Origin: Pseudomonas indica NBRC 103045
Lineage (GTDB): Bacteria; Pseudomonadota; Gammaproteobacteria; Pseudomonadales; Pseudomonadaceae
Direction of reading: 5' to 3'
Assembly: GCF_002091635.1 (NCBI RefSeq)
Contig: NZ_BDAC01000001.1
Location: forward strand, 248,001-312,000
Length of the DNA stretch: 64,000 nt
A model generated the notes under the pieces. That model did not search any database. It was not told the origin of the DNA and saw only the letters and a program-made list of their open reading frames with translations. How positions within the stretch are numbered: the first letter of the stretch is position 1; the number at the start of each line of letters is the position of its first letter. Made by a program: the position numbers and the translations under genes. This document shows, in pieces, positions 36,733-45,634 of the stretch.

Positions 36733-37182
36733 ATGTGGGATTATTTGCAACACCTGTCCTTCTGGGACTGGCTCGCCTTCGGCACCCTTCTGTTGATCCT
36801 CGAAGTCTTCGGCGCAGGCGGCTACCTGCTGTGGATCGGCGTCGCCGCCGCCAGCGTCGGCGTACTCACCTTCGCCTTTCCGGACCTGCACTGGACCTTG
36901 CAGTTCATCCTGTTCGCCATCCTCTCGGTACTCACCGCCGTGCTCTGGTGGCGGCGCCAGCGCAGCGCGGCCAAGCCTTCCGACCAGCCCGGCTTGAACC
37001 AGCGCGGCCAGGAGCTGTACGGTCGCATCTTCAGCCTGCATGAAGCCATCGTCAGCGGCCGCGGCAAGATCAAGGCCGGCGATACCGTCTGGCTGGTAGT
37101 CGGCCCTGACCTGCCGGCCGGTACGGCCGTTCGGGTGGTCGGCCAGGAAGGCGTGCTGCTCAAGGTCGAAGCCGCAGCCTGA
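36733..37182 (+). CDS. NfeD family protein
   Basis: 149 residues. Three to four hydrophobic segments, about 8-33, 34-52 and 58-76 (WLAFGTLLLILEVFGAGGYL, VLTFAFPDL, FILFAILSVLTAVLWW), then a short OB-fold domain (about 90-147, ending TVWLVVGPDLPAGTAVRVV). NfeD short forms partner SPFH proteins; start is 2 bases after the SPFH stop, so translation is likely coupled. Enzymatic NfeD longer forms carry a protease domain, which is absent here. Confidence 0.92.
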   Translation: MWDYLQHLSFWDWLAFGTLLLILEVFGAGGYLLWIGVAAASVGVLTFAFPDLHWTLQFILFAILSVLTAVLWWRRQRSAAKPSDQPGLNQRGQELYGRIFSLHEAIVSGRGKIKAGDTVWLVVGPDLPAGTAVRVVGQEGVLLKVEAAA

Positions 37183-37289
37183 ACAGGCCACGGCCATCCC
37201 CGCACCGTCGGGGGTGGCCGCCGAGAAGGGAACTCCAAACGAAGCGCAGGACTCTTAGTTACAGGCTCGAACCCAGAGGAGTCCCTGTC

Positions 37290-37592
37290 ATGCGCCGTTC
37301 CCTTGCCTGCCTCGCGTTAGCCTTGTCCCTGCCCGCCGCCAGCGCCTTCGCCGACGGCGATTTCTGGCGCGACGTACTCTCGTCGGGCGCCACCACCGCC
37401 TCGACCTACCTGACCTTCAAGGACGACAAGTTGATCGTGGCCGCCAAGGATGACGCCAGCAGCTTCGTCGCCAGCGGCGGCGAGATTCGCGGACCGTACC
37501 TGGAAGCCGCGCTGCAGCGTATCCGCGACCAGCACCCCGGCGTGAAAGCCGACGACATGGAGCTGGCTACGGCAATCCTTGCAGCGGAATAG
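37290..37592 (+). CDS. DUF2388 secreted small protein
   Basis: 100 residues with a clear signal peptide (MRRSLACLALALSLPAASAFA, cleavage about residue 21). The mature part, FWRDVLSSGATTASTYLTFKDDK..IVAAKDDASSFVASGGEIRG, matches Pseudomonas DUF2388 proteins as I know them, which are periplasmic and of unknown function. Ribosome binding site GAGGAG at 37275 precedes the ATG. The gene stands alone in front of a terminator shared with gcvP. Confidence 0.8.
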   Translation: MRRSLACLALALSLPAASAFADGDFWRDVLSSGATTASTYLTFKDDKLIVAAKDDASSFVASGGEIRGPYLEAALQRIRDQHPGVKADDMELATAILAAE

Positions 37593-37610
37593 ACTGCCCG
37601 TCATAACGAA

Positions 37611-37827
37611 AAAGGCCGCTCCTAGGGGCTAATGCTGTTCATTTAAGGTCATGCACACCTGCTCCCCTCTCCCGTTTACGGGAGAGGGGCTGGGGGAGAG
37701 GGCCGAAAACACCGCGAAACTATCGGTGCCCCCTCTCCCTAACCCTCTCTCCAGAGGGGCGAGGGGACTGATCGTGTCTGACCAACGCTTAAGTGAACAG
37801 CATTACGCTCCTAGGGGCGGCCTTTCG
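37611..37827. terminator. bidirectional terminator split by an inserted element
   Basis: Left part AAAGGCCGC at 37611-37619 and right part GCGGCCTTTCGTTTT from 37817 are perfect partners. With the 176-base insert and one target copy removed, they give AAAGGCCGC, loop TCCTAGGG, GCGGCCTTT: a normal bidirectional terminator between the DUF2388 gene (plus) and gcvP (minus). The insertion now puts the two stem arms about 200 bases apart. Confidence 0.7.
37630..37805. mobile_element. 176-bp MITE-like element inserted in a terminator loop
   Basis: Inverted ends TAATGCTGTTCATTTAAG (37630-37647) and CTTAAGTGAACAGCATTA (37788-37805) match at 17 of 18 positions. The 13-base target CGCTCCTAGGGGC is present on both sides, at 37617-37629 and 37806-37818, as expected for a target duplication. 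Inside lies an 11-base stem, CCCCTCTCCCG/CGGGAGAGGGG (37664-37689), and further CCCTCTCC-type sequence. No coding frame is present. A duplication of 9-13 bases is a feature of IS4-family-like transposition (family knowledge), but the mobilising transposase is unknown. Confidence 0.75.
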
Positions 37828-37841
37828 TTTTACAGTCGGAC

Positions 37842-40715
37842 TCACTCGCGATAAGCATCCACCGGCACGCAGGCGCAGAACAGATTGCGGTCGCCGTAGA
37901 CGTTGTCCACGCGGTTCACCGTCGGCCAGTACTTGTGGGCACGGGTGTGGACGGTAGGAGTCACCGCTTCCTCGATGCTGTACGGCCGCTCCCAGATGCC
38001 GATGACGTCCGCCAGAGTATGCGGCGCACGCTTGAGCGGGTTGTCCTCGGCCGGCCAGTCGCCGTTCTGCACCTTGCCGATCTCGGCGCGGATGCTGAGC
38101 ATGGCTTCGATGAAACGATCCAGCTCGTGCTTGGATTCGCTCTCGGTGGGCTCGATCATCAGCGTGCCGGGGACTGGGAACGACATGGTCGGCGCATGGA
38201 ACCCATAGTCCATCAGGCGCTTGGCCACGTCTTCCTCGGTGATCCCGGTTTCCGCCTTGAGCGGACGCAGGTCGAGGATGCACTCGTGGGCCACGCGGCC
38301 GTTGCGGCCGCTGTAGAGCACCGGGAAGGCGCCGTCCAGTTTGTGCGCCAGGTAGTTGGCGTTGAGGATGGCCACTTCGGTGGCGTCCTTGAGCTGCGGA
38401 CCCATCATGGCGATGTACATCCAACTGATCGGCAGGATGCTCGCGCTGCCCCACGGCGCCGCGCTGACCGCGCCGTTCTCCGGGTTCGGCCCTTCCAGTG
38501 GCACCACCGGGTGGTTGGCGACGAACGGCGCCAAGTGTGCGCGCACGCCGATCGGGCCCATGCCCGGGCCACCACCGCCATGGGGAATGCAGAAGGTCTT
38601 GTGCAGGTTCATGTGCGAGACGTCGGCGCCGATGTCGGCCGGACGCGCCAGGCCGACCTGGGCGTTGAGGTTGGCGCCGTCCATGTAGACCTGGCCGCCC
38701 TGGGCATGGATGGCCTCGCAGATTTCCCGGATGCCTTCCTCGTAGACGCCATGGGTCGAGGGGTAGGTGATCATCAGGCAGGAAAGCTGCTCGCCGGCTT
38801 CCGCCGCCTTGCGCTTGAGGTCCTCGAGATCGACGTTGCCGTCCTGGTCGCACTCGACGATGACTACGCGCATGCTGGCCATCTGTGCCGAGGCCGGGTT
38901 GGTACCGTGGGCCGAGGACGGGATCAGGCAGATGTTGCGGTGCCCTTCGCCACGGCTCTCGTGGTACTTGCGGATCGCCAGCAGGCCAGCGTATTCGCCC
39001 TGGGCGCCCGAGTTGGGCTGCATGCAGATGGCATCGAAGCCGGTGATGGCGCACAGCCAGGCGTCCAGCTCGTCGATCATCGCCTTGTAGCCCTGGGCCT
39101 GCTCCACCGGTGCGAAGGGGTGCAGGTTGGCGAATTCCGGCCAGGTGATCGGGATCATCTCGCTGGTGGCGTTGAGCTTCATGGTGCAGGAGCCGAGCGG
39201 GATCATCGCCTGGTTCAGCGACAGGTCCTTGTTCTCCAACTGCTTGAGGTAGCGCAGCATCTCGGTTTCGCTGTGGTGCGCATTGAACACCGGGTGGGTC
39301 AGGTAGGCGCTGCTGCGCTCCAGTTCGGCCGGAATCCCGCTGGCGACACCGGCGTCCAGCGCAGCGACGTCCAGGCCGTGGTCGGCGCCGAGGAAGATAT
39401 CGAACAGTCGCTCGACCGTTTCGGCGGTGCAGGTTTCGTCCAGGCTGACGCCGAGCTTGCCGCGCCCGAGGATGCGCAGGTTGATGCGCGCCGCCTGGGC
39501 GCTTTCGATGATCGCCGTCTGGCTGCCACCGACCTCCAGGGTCAGGGTGTCGAAGAAGTGCCTGTTGATCCGCTGGATGCCTTTCTGCTCCAGGCCGGCG
39601 GCGAGGATGGCGGTCAGCCGGTGTACGCGCTGGGCGATGCGCTTGAGCCCCTGCGGCCCATGGTAGACCGCGTAGAAGCTGGCGATGTTGGCCAGCAGGA
39701 CCTGGGCGGTGCAGATGTTGGAGTTGGCCTTCTCGCGGCGGATGTGCTGCTCGCGGGTTTGCAGGGCCATGCGCAGGGCGATGTTGCCGCGGGCATCCTT
39801 GGACACGCCGATGATGCGCCCGGGCATCGCGCGCTTGAATTCGTCGCGGGTGGCGAAATAGGCGGCATGCGGACCGCCGTAGCCCATGGGCACGCCGAAG
39901 CGTTGGGCCGAGCCGAACACCACGTCGGCGCCCAGCTCGCCGGGCGGGGCGAGCAGCAGCAGGCTGAGCAGGTCGGCGGCCACGCAGGCCAGCGCCTGCT
40001 GGCTGTGCAGGTGATCGATCAGCGGGCGCAGGTCGCGGATCTCGCCGTGAGTGTCCGGGTACTGCAGCAGCGCGCCGAAGACTTGGTGCCCGGCCAGCTC
40101 ATCCACGCTGGCGACGACCACGTCGAAGCCGAACGCTTCGGCACGGGTCTGCACCACGGAAACGGTCTGTGGATGGCAGTTCTCATCGACGAAGAACAGG
40201 TTGCTCTTACTCTTCGCCACGCGCTTGGCCAGGGCCATGGCCTCGGCGGCGGCGGTGGCTTCGTCGAGCAGCGAGGCGCTGGCCAGGTCGAGGCCGGTCA
40301 GGTCGATGGTCAGTTGCTGGAAGTTCAGCAACGCCTCCAGCCGGCCCTGGGCGATCTCCGGCTGGTAGGGGGTGTAGGCGGTGTACCAGCCCGGATTCTC
40401 CAGCACGTTGCGCAGGATCACCGTGGGCGTGACGGTGCCGTGGTAGCCCATGCCGATCAGGCTGGTCCATAGCTGGTTCTGCTGCGCATGTCCCTTGAGC
40501 TTCGCCAAGGCGCCCTGCTCGTCTAGCGCCGCCGGCAGGTCGAGCGCGCGGTCCAGGCGGATCGCCGGCGGGACCGTCTGGTCGATCAGTTGGGCGCGAC
40601 TGGCGAGACCGAGGCTTTCGAGCATGGCCTGCTGCTCGGCCTCGTCCGGGCCGAGGTGGCGGCTGAGGAAAGCGTCAGGTTGCTGGAGTTGGGCGAGGCT
40701 GGGCGTCTGGGACAT
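37842..40715 (-). CDS. gcvP: glycine dehydrogenase (decarboxylating), P-protein
   Basis: 957 residues, the full-length fused form. It decarboxylates glycine on PLP and passes the aminomethyl group to the lipoyl arm of H-protein. The PLP lysine is K706 in [19 protein letters not shown], and the N-terminal half carries the degenerate copy of the same fold. Ends with [17 protein letters not shown] and a C-terminal [19 protein letters not shown]. It is the last gene of gcvT-gcvH-gcvP (gaps of 102 and 63 bases), transcribed from the right. Confidence 0.97.
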   Translation of the reverse strand: MSQTPSLAQLQQPDAFLSRHLGPDEAEQQAMLESLGLASRAQLIDQTVPPAIRLDRALDLPAALDEQGALAKLKGHAQQNQLWTSLIGMGYHGTVTPTVILRNVLENPGWYTAYTPYQPEIAQGRLEALLNFQQLTIDLTGLDLASASLLDEATAAAEAMALAKRVAKSKSNLFFVDENCHPQTVSVVQTRAEAFGFDVVVASVDELAGHQVFGALLQYPDTHGEIRDLRPLIDHLHSQQALACVAADLLSLLLLAPPGELGADVVFGSAQRFGVPMGYGGPHAAYFATRDEFKRAMPGRIIGVSKDARGNIALRMALQTREQHIRREKANSNICTAQVLLANIASFYAVYHGPQGLKRIAQRVHRLTAILAAGLEQKGIQRINRHFFDTLTLEVGGSQTAIIESAQAARINLRILGRGKLGVSLDETCTAETVERLFDIFLGADHGLDVAALDAGVASGIPAELERSSAYLTHPVFNAHHSETEMLRYLKQLENKDLSLNQAMIPLGSCTMKLNATSEMIPITWPEFANLHPFAPVEQAQGYKAMIDELDAWLCAITGFDAICMQPNSGAQGEYAGLLAIRKYHESRGEGHRNICLIPSSAHGTNPASAQMASMRVVIVECDQDGNVDLEDLKRKAAEAGEQLSCLMITYPSTHGVYEEGIREICEAIHAQGGQVYMDGANLNAQVGLARPADIGADVSHMNLHKTFCIPHGGGGPGMGPIGVRAHLAPFVANHPVVPLEGPNPENGAVSAAPWGSASILPISWMYIAMMGPQLKDATEVAILNANYLAHKLDGAFPVLYSGRNGRVAHECILDLRPLKAETGITEEDVAKRLMDYGFHAPTMSFPVPGTLMIEPTESESKHELDRFIEAMLSIRAEIGKVQNGDWPAEDNPLKRAPHTLADVIGIWERPYSIEEAVTPTVHTRAHKYWPTVNRVDNVYGDRNLFCACVPVDAYRE

Positions 40716-40778
40716 GGCAGGGGCTCTTCGGAAAGCACGAAGCCCCGCCGATGCGAGGCTCCATGGGGCAGGCTGGGA

Positions 40779-41168
40779 TCAGGCGTCGGCTTCGCTGGCG
40801 GCCTTGTAGCCGTCGGCGTCGAGCAGCTTGTCCAGCTCGGCTTCGTCGCTCGGCTTCAGTTTGAAGAACCAGCTGCCGTACGGATCGCTGTTGACGTTCT
40901 CCGGGCTCTCGGTCAGCGCCTCGTTGACCGCGATCACCTCGCCGCCAATCGGCGCGTAGATGTCGGATGCAGCCTTGACCGACTCCACCACCCCGGCTTC
41001 CTGACCGGCGGTCAGCTGCTGGCCGACTTCCGGCAGTTCGACGAACACCACGTCGCCCAGGGCTTCCTGCGCGTGGTCGGAGATACCCACGGTCACGGTG
41101 CCATCCATTTCCAGGCGGGCCCATTCGTGGCTGGCGGCGTAACGCAGATCGGCGGGAATGTCACTCAT
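40779..41168 (-). CDS. gcvH: glycine cleavage system H-protein
   Basis: 129 residues. The lipoyl attachment lysine is K65 in [19 protein letters not shown]-terminal [15 protein letters not shown] and [18 protein letters not shown] are as in the family. It shuttles the aminomethyl group between P-, T- and L-proteins in the cytoplasm. It lies in the middle of the gcv operon. Confidence 0.97.
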   Translation of the reverse strand: MSDIPADLRYAASHEWARLEMDGTVTVGISDHAQEALGDVVFVELPEVGQQLTAGQEAGVVESVKAASDIYAPIGGEVIAVNEALTESPENVNSDPYGSWFFKLKPSDEAELDKLLDADGYKAASEADA

Positions 41169-41270
41169 TGCTTGATCCTCGAGAAAAGGCGGCAGGTCAC
41201 TGCCAGGAAAATTTAGCAGGCGCGCGGCGGGCCGTAGGCAAACCGCACCGCGCGACTGTCGGAACGTCTT

Positions 41271-42353
41271 TCAGATGAGCGCCTTGCCGTGGCGCACGAA
41301 ATTCGGCTGGACCACCCGTACCGGGTACCACTTGCCACGGATTTCCACCTCGGCACGGTCGCCGGTGGCGGCCGGGACGCGGGCCAGGGCGATGGACTTG
41401 CCCAGGGTCGGCGAGAAGCTGCCGCTGGTGATCTCGCCTTCGCCGACGCCTTCGACCCGCACCACCTGGTGGGCGCGCAACACGCCGCGCTCTTCCAGTA
41501 CCAGCCCGACCAGACGCGGCTGGTCGCCGGCACTGCGCTGCGCTTCCAGCGCCTGGCGGCCGACGAAGTCACGCCCGGCCGGCTCCCAGGCGATGGTCCA
41601 GGCCATGTTGGCGGCCAGGGGGGAGACGTCTTCGTCCATGTCCTGGCCGTAAAGGTTCATGCCGGCTTCGAGGCGCAGCGTGTCGCGTGCACCGAGGCCG
41701 ATCGGAGCGATGCCGGCACCGACCAGTTCGCCGAAGAACGCCGTCACTTCGGCGGCCGGTAGCATGATTTCCAGGCCGTCTTCGCCGGTATAACCGGTGC
41801 GGGCAATGAACCAGTCGCCTTCCGGCAGGCCCTGGAACGGCTTGAGTTCGTTGATCAGCGAGGCGCGGGCAGAGGTCACCAGTTCGGCCGTGCGGGCACG
41901 CGCCTTGGGCCCCTGGATGGCGAGCATGGCCAGGTCGGCGCGCTCGTTCAGTTCGACGGCGAAGCCCTCGGCCTGGCGCGTCATCCAGGCCAGGTCCTTG
42001 TCGCGGGTGGCGGCGTTGACCACCACGCGGTAACCGTTCTCGGCGAGATAGACGATCAGGTCGTCGACGACACCGCCGCGTTCGTTGAGCATGCCGCTGT
42101 ACAGGGCCTTGCCCGGCGTTTGCAGGCGTGCCACGTCATTGGCCAGGAGATGTTGGAGATAAGCGGTGGCCTGGGCGCCCGATACGTCCACCACGGTCAT
42201 GTGGGAGACATCGAAGACCCCGCAATCGCGGCGCACCTGATGATGCTCCTCGACCTGCGAGCCGTAGTGCAGCGGCATGTCCCAGCCGCCGAAGTCGACC
42301 ATCTTGGCACCGAACGCCAGGTGCTGGTCGTAGAGAGGGGTGCGCTGTCCCAT
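41271..42353 (-). CDS. gcvT: glycine cleavage system T-protein (aminomethyltransferase)
   Basis: 360 residues, with AAGGAG 6 bases before the start. It transfers the methylene group to tetrahydrofolate, releasing ammonia. Recognisable blocks: [47 protein letters not shown], and [14 protein letters not shown]. First gene of the gcv operon. I looked for a glycine-type tandem riboswitch in the upstream 150 bases (42354-42507) and do not see one; the stretch is unremarkable up to the heptamer array at 42508. Confidence 0.96.
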   Translation of the reverse strand: MGQRTPLYDQHLAFGAKMVDFGGWDMPLHYGSQVEEHHQVRRDCGVFDVSHMTVVDVSGAQATAYLQHLLANDVARLQTPGKALYSGMLNERGGVVDDLIVYLAENGYRVVVNAATRDKDLAWMTRQAEGFAVELNERADLAMLAIQGPKARARTAELVTSARASLINELKPFQGLPEGDWFIARTGYTGEDGLEIMLPAAEVTAFFGELVGAGIAPIGLGARDTLRLEAGMNLYGQDMDEDVSPLAANMAWTIAWEPAGRDFVGRQALEAQRSAGDQPRLVGLVLEERGVLRAHQVVRVEGVGEGEITSGSFSPTLGKSIALARVPAATGDRAEVEIRGKWYPVRVVQPNFVRHGKALI

Positions 42354-42507
42354 GGGTTTCTCCTTCCGGGCGTGGCGAAGATGCGGGCATCGCTGCAGCT
42401 CGGCTGAGCCTGCTTCGGCAGGTCACTGGCACGTCCGCAGAGCCCACCGGGCGGCGGGTCGCATCGAATGGCGCGCATTGTAGCCGCTCACCGAAAGGGG
42501 GTCACTC

Positions 42508-42662
42508 TCCAAGCTCCAAGCTCCAAGCTCCAAGCTCCAAGCTCCAAGCTCCAAGCTCCAAGCTCCAAGCTCCAAGCTCCAAGCTGATCAGTGTGAGGGT
42601 CGAACTGGCGCTACCAAGCACCTACCGCTTTTACTTGCCGCTTGAGGCTTGAAGCTTGCCGC
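42508..42662. repeat. heptamer array and fold-back element downstream of hitB
   Basis: Eleven perfect head-to-tail copies of TCCAAGC (42508-42584), then GATCAGTGTGAGG, a middle with AGCACCTACCGC, and a right arm whose complement carries further heptads (AAGCTTC, AAGCCTC, AAGCGGC). It is the same element as 44348-44487. It ends about 6 bases from the hitB stop codon. Heptamer arrays can expand or contract by slippage. Confidence 0.75.
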
Positions 42663-42667
42663 TGCCC

Positions 42668-44284
42668 CTATCCTATTTGCCGCGCGGAGCGGCGGATGAG
42701 ACCGATCACCGGCAGCAGCCCGACCAGCACCAGCGTCAGCGCCGGCAGCGCGGCGCGAGCCCACTCGCCCTCGCTGGTCATCTCGAAGACCCGCACCGAC
42801 AAGGTGTCCCAGCCGAAGGGACGCATCAGCAGCGTGGCCGGCATTTCCTTGAGCACGTCGACGAACACCAGCAGCGCCGCGCTCAGCGAACCGGGCAGCA
42901 ACAGCGGCAGGTAGATGCGGAAGAACAGCCGCGGACCGCCGACGCCCAGGCACCTCGACGCTTCCGGCAGCGACGGACGGATGCGCGCCAGGCTGCTTTC
43001 CAGCGGTCCGTAGGCCACCGCCATGAAGCGGATCAGGTAGGCCAGCAGCAAGGCGGCCAGACTGCCCAGCAGCAACGGCTTGCCGGCGCCGCCGAGCCAG
43101 GTGGACAGCGGGATCACCAGTTCGCGATCGAGGTAGCTGAACGCCCACATGATCGCCACCGCCAGCACCGAACCGGGTAGCGCATAGCCGAGATTGGCCA
43201 GCCCGACCGCCGACCGGATCGGCCGGGTCGGTGCCAGGCGGCGGGCGAACGCCAGCAGCAGGGCGACACCCACGGTAATCGCCGCTGCCGTGCCGCCGAG
43301 GTAGAGGGTATGCAGGATCAGGCCGGTGTAGCGCTCGTCCAGGTCGAAGCGGCCACGCTGCCAGAACCACACCAGCAGTTGCATGACCGGAATGACGAAC
43401 GCACAGAGGAACACCAGCCCACACCAGGCGCTGGCCGCCAGGGCCTTGAAACCGCGCAGGTGGTACAGGGCCTTGCCGCGTGGCCGCTCGCTGGTCGGGC
43501 GTGCCGCTCCCCGGGCCCGGTGCTCGCCATAGAGCACCAGCATCACCGCCAGCAGCAGCAGACTGGCCAATTGCGTCGCGCTGGACAGGCTGAAGAAGCC
43601 GTACCAGGTCTTGTAGATGGCGGTGGTGAAGGTATCGAAATTGAACACCGAGACGGCGCCGAAATCCGCCAGGGTCTCCATGATCGCCAGGGCCAGGCCG
43701 GCGCCGATGGCCGGGCGCGCCATCGGCAGGGCGACGCGCCAGAACGCCTGCCAGGGCGACTGGCCGAGCACGCGCGCCGCCTCCATCAGCCCCTTGCCCT
43801 GGGCGAGGAAGGCGGTACGGGCGAGCAGGTAAACATAGGGATAGAACACCAACACCAAGACCGTGATCACCCCGGCAGTAGAGCGGACACGCGGCAAGCG
43901 CAGGCCGCTGCCGAACCACTCGCGCAGCAGGCTTTGCACCGGGCCGGCGAAATCCAGCAGACCGACGAAAACGAACGCCAGTACATAGGCGGGAATGGCG
44001 AACGGCAACATCAGCGCCCAGTCCAGCCAGCGCCGCCCGGGAAATTCGCAAAGGCTGGTGAGCCAGGCCAGGCTCACGCCGAGCACTGTCACACCGCAGC
44101 CGACGCCCAGCACCAGCACCAGCGTGTTGCCCAGTAGACGCGGCAACTGGGTATCCCAGAGGTGCGCCCAGATTTCACGGTCCACCGTATGCCAGGACAG
44201 CACCAGCACGCTCAGCGGCAGCAATACCAGGGCTGCGATGGCAAAGGCGATGGGATACCAGCGACGCTGGGCAGGATGGGCCAC
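42668..44284 (-). CDS. hitB: iron(III) ABC transporter permease
   Basis: 538 residues, a duplicated permease with about twelve membrane segments. Two EAA-type loops are recognisable: MEAARVLGQSPWQAFWRVALP near 175 and PEASRCLGVGGPRLFFRIYLP near 440, which face the ATPase. It takes ferric iron from the periplasmic protein HitA. It lies 206 bases downstream of hitA, with one heptamer element in that gap and another after its own stop. No ATPase gene is in the neighbourhood; a separate hitC-type subunit must act with it. Confidence 0.93.
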   Translation of the reverse strand: MAHPAQRRWYPIAFAIAALVLLPLSVLVLSWHTVDREIWAHLWDTQLPRLLGNTLVLVLGVGCGVTVLGVSLAWLTSLCEFPGRRWLDWALMLPFAIPAYVLAFVFVGLLDFAGPVQSLLREWFGSGLRLPRVRSTAGVITVLVLVFYPYVYLLARTAFLAQGKGLMEAARVLGQSPWQAFWRVALPMARPAIGAGLALAIMETLADFGAVSVFNFDTFTTAIYKTWYGFFSLSSATQLASLLLLAVMLVLYGEHRARGAARPTSERPRGKALYHLRGFKALAASAWCGLVFLCAFVIPVMQLLVWFWQRGRFDLDERYTGLILHTLYLGGTAAAITVGVALLLAFARRLAPTRPIRSAVGLANLGYALPGSVLAVAIMWAFSYLDRELVIPLSTWLGGAGKPLLLGSLAALLLAYLIRFMAVAYGPLESSLARIRPSLPEASRCLGVGGPRLFFRIYLPLLLPGSLSAALLVFVDVLKEMPATLLMRPFGWDTLSVRVFEMTSEGEWARAALPALTLVLVGLLPVIGLIRRSARQIG

Positions 44285-44347
44285 GAAAATCCTCGGAACT
44301 CAAAAGACGAACGCCCCGGCGAACCGGGGCGTCGAAGTAAAACAGGC

Positions 44348-44487
44348 GCAAGCTGCAAGCTGCAAGCTGCAAGCTGCAAGCTGCAAGCTGCAAGCTGCAA
44401 GCGAATCAGTGTGAGGGACGCGCTGGCGCCATCGTCAAAGCACCTACCGCTTCTGCTTGCCGCTTGTGGCTTGCAGCTTGCCGCTTT
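44348..44487. repeat. heptamer array and fold-back element downstream of hitA
   Basis: Seven full and one partial copy of GCAAGCT (44348-44402), then GAATCAGTGTGAGGG, a middle with AGCACCTACCGC, and a right arm (GCTTGCCGCTTGTGGCTTGC) complementary to heptads. It parallels 42508-42662 in the same orientation and starts just before the hitA stop codon region on the minus strand. The unit differs slightly between arrays (GCAAGCT here, CCAAGCT there). Confidence 0.75.
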
Positions 44488-44490
44488 TAT

Positions 44491-45492
44491 TTAGTTCCAA
44501 CCCGCCCGATCCATCAGCTTGATGGCTTCGGCCTGGCGCTTGCCGGCCACTTCCACCGGGATGCTGTCGGCCTTGAAGCTGCCCCAGGCGGCGACTTCTT
44601 CGGAAGCCGGCACTTTCGGGTTGGCCGGGAATTCCTGGTTGAGCCCGGCGAACAGGCCCTGGGCCTCTTCGCTGGTCATCCACTCGAGCAGCTTCTGCGC
44701 AGCCTCGGCATGGGGCGCATGCTGGGTCACGCCGGCGCCGGACAGGTTGACGTGCACGCCACGGTCGGCCTGGTTCGGCCAGAACAGGCGCACTTTCAGG
44801 TCCGGCTGCTGCTTGTGTAGACGGCCGAAGTAATAGGTGTTCACCAGGCCGACATCGCACTGGCCGGCATCGATGGCCTGCAACAGGGCGGTATCGTCGG
44901 CGAAGGGATCGGTCGCCAGGTTGTTCACCCAGCCCTTGAGGATTTCCTCGGTCTTGGCCGCGCCGTGGGTTTCGATCAGGGTGGCGGTCAGCGATTGGTT
45001 GTAGACCTTCTTGCTGGTCCGCAGGCACAGGCGGCCTTCCCAATTCTTGTCGGCCAGAGCCTCATAGGTGGACAGCTCTTCCGGCTTCACCCGCTCGGTG
45101 GAATAGGCGATGGTCCGCGCACGTAGCGACAGGCCGGTCCAGGCGCCGCTGGTGGCGCGATACTGGGACGGGATATTGGCTTCGATGACCGGGGACTTCA
45201 GCGGCTTGAGCACGCCTTCCTGCTCGGCCTGCCAGAGGTTGCCGGCATCGACGGTGATCAGCATGTCGGCGGGCGTGTTGGCACCCTCGGCCTTCAGGCG
45301 CTCCAGCAGCGGGGCTTCCTTGTCGGTGATGAACTTGACCTTGACGCCGGTCTTGGCGGTGTACTGGTCGAAGACCGGCTTGATCAACTCATCGATACGC
45401 GAGCTGTACACCACGATCTCATCGGCAGCCTGGGAAATGCCCGACAGGGCGGTGAGCGCGACAACGGCGAACACACTCTTCTTCAACGACAT
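44491..45492 (-). CDS. hitA: iron(III)-binding periplasmic protein
   Basis: 333 residues from ATG at 45492 ([20 protein letters not shown]), with a signal peptide cleaved after about residue 22 (SQAAD). Mature part begins [20 protein letters not shown], the ferric-binding class. It has the paired tyrosines used to bind Fe3+ in this family ([11 protein letters not shown] near 225). It delivers iron to HitB. It is the first gene of hitA-hitB, with a possible Fur site upstream. Confidence 0.93.
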   Translation of the reverse strand: MSLKKSVFAVVALTALSGISQAADEIVVYSSRIDELIKPVFDQYTAKTGVKVKFITDKEAPLLERLKAEGANTPADMLITVDAGNLWQAEQEGVLKPLKSPVIEANIPSQYRATSGAWTGLSLRARTIAYSTERVKPEELSTYEALADKNWEGRLCLRTSKKVYNQSLTATLIETHGAAKTEEILKGWVNNLATDPFADDTALLQAIDAGQCDVGLVNTYYFGRLHKQQPDLKVRLFWPNQADRGVHVNLSGAGVTQHAPHAEAAQKLLEWMTSEEAQGLFAGLNQEFPANPKVPASEEVAAWGSFKADSIPVEVAGKRQAEAIKLMDRAGWN

Positions 45493-45528
45493 GGTATGGC
45501 CTCTCGCTTCGTTATTATCGGACTGAAT

Positions 45529-45547
45529 GATAGTGAATGGCATTTAG
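45529..45547 (-). promoter_or_regulatory. possible Fur box upstream of hitA
   Basis: GATAGTGAATGGCATTTAG on the plus strand agrees with the 19-base Fur consensus at 11 positions (GATA.TGA....CATT...). It lies about 37-55 bases before the hitA start, where a repressor would block transcription. The match is only moderate, so this is a candidate, not a firm call. Confidence 0.3.
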
Positions 45548-45634
45548 CCTCTCAACCGATGATAAGTCGCAAGTGCAACCAAGTATTGCTTCAGGGCAAT
45601 GGTTCGGATGATCGCGCTGTCCGTGCGGCAGTGC

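Noticed and set aside
37935-40472. 845-codon open frame antisense to gcvP
   Set aside because: Same reason: no motifs, no start signal, and gcvP is complete with its PLP lysine.
42354-42507. glycine riboswitch before gcvT
   Set aside because: No tandem glycine-aptamer cores are seen in these 154 bases; only ordinary leader sequence.
42508-42585. possible CRISPR-like repeat array
   Set aside because: The 7-base units are back to back with no spacers, and no cas gene is in the window; it is a simple tandem repeat.
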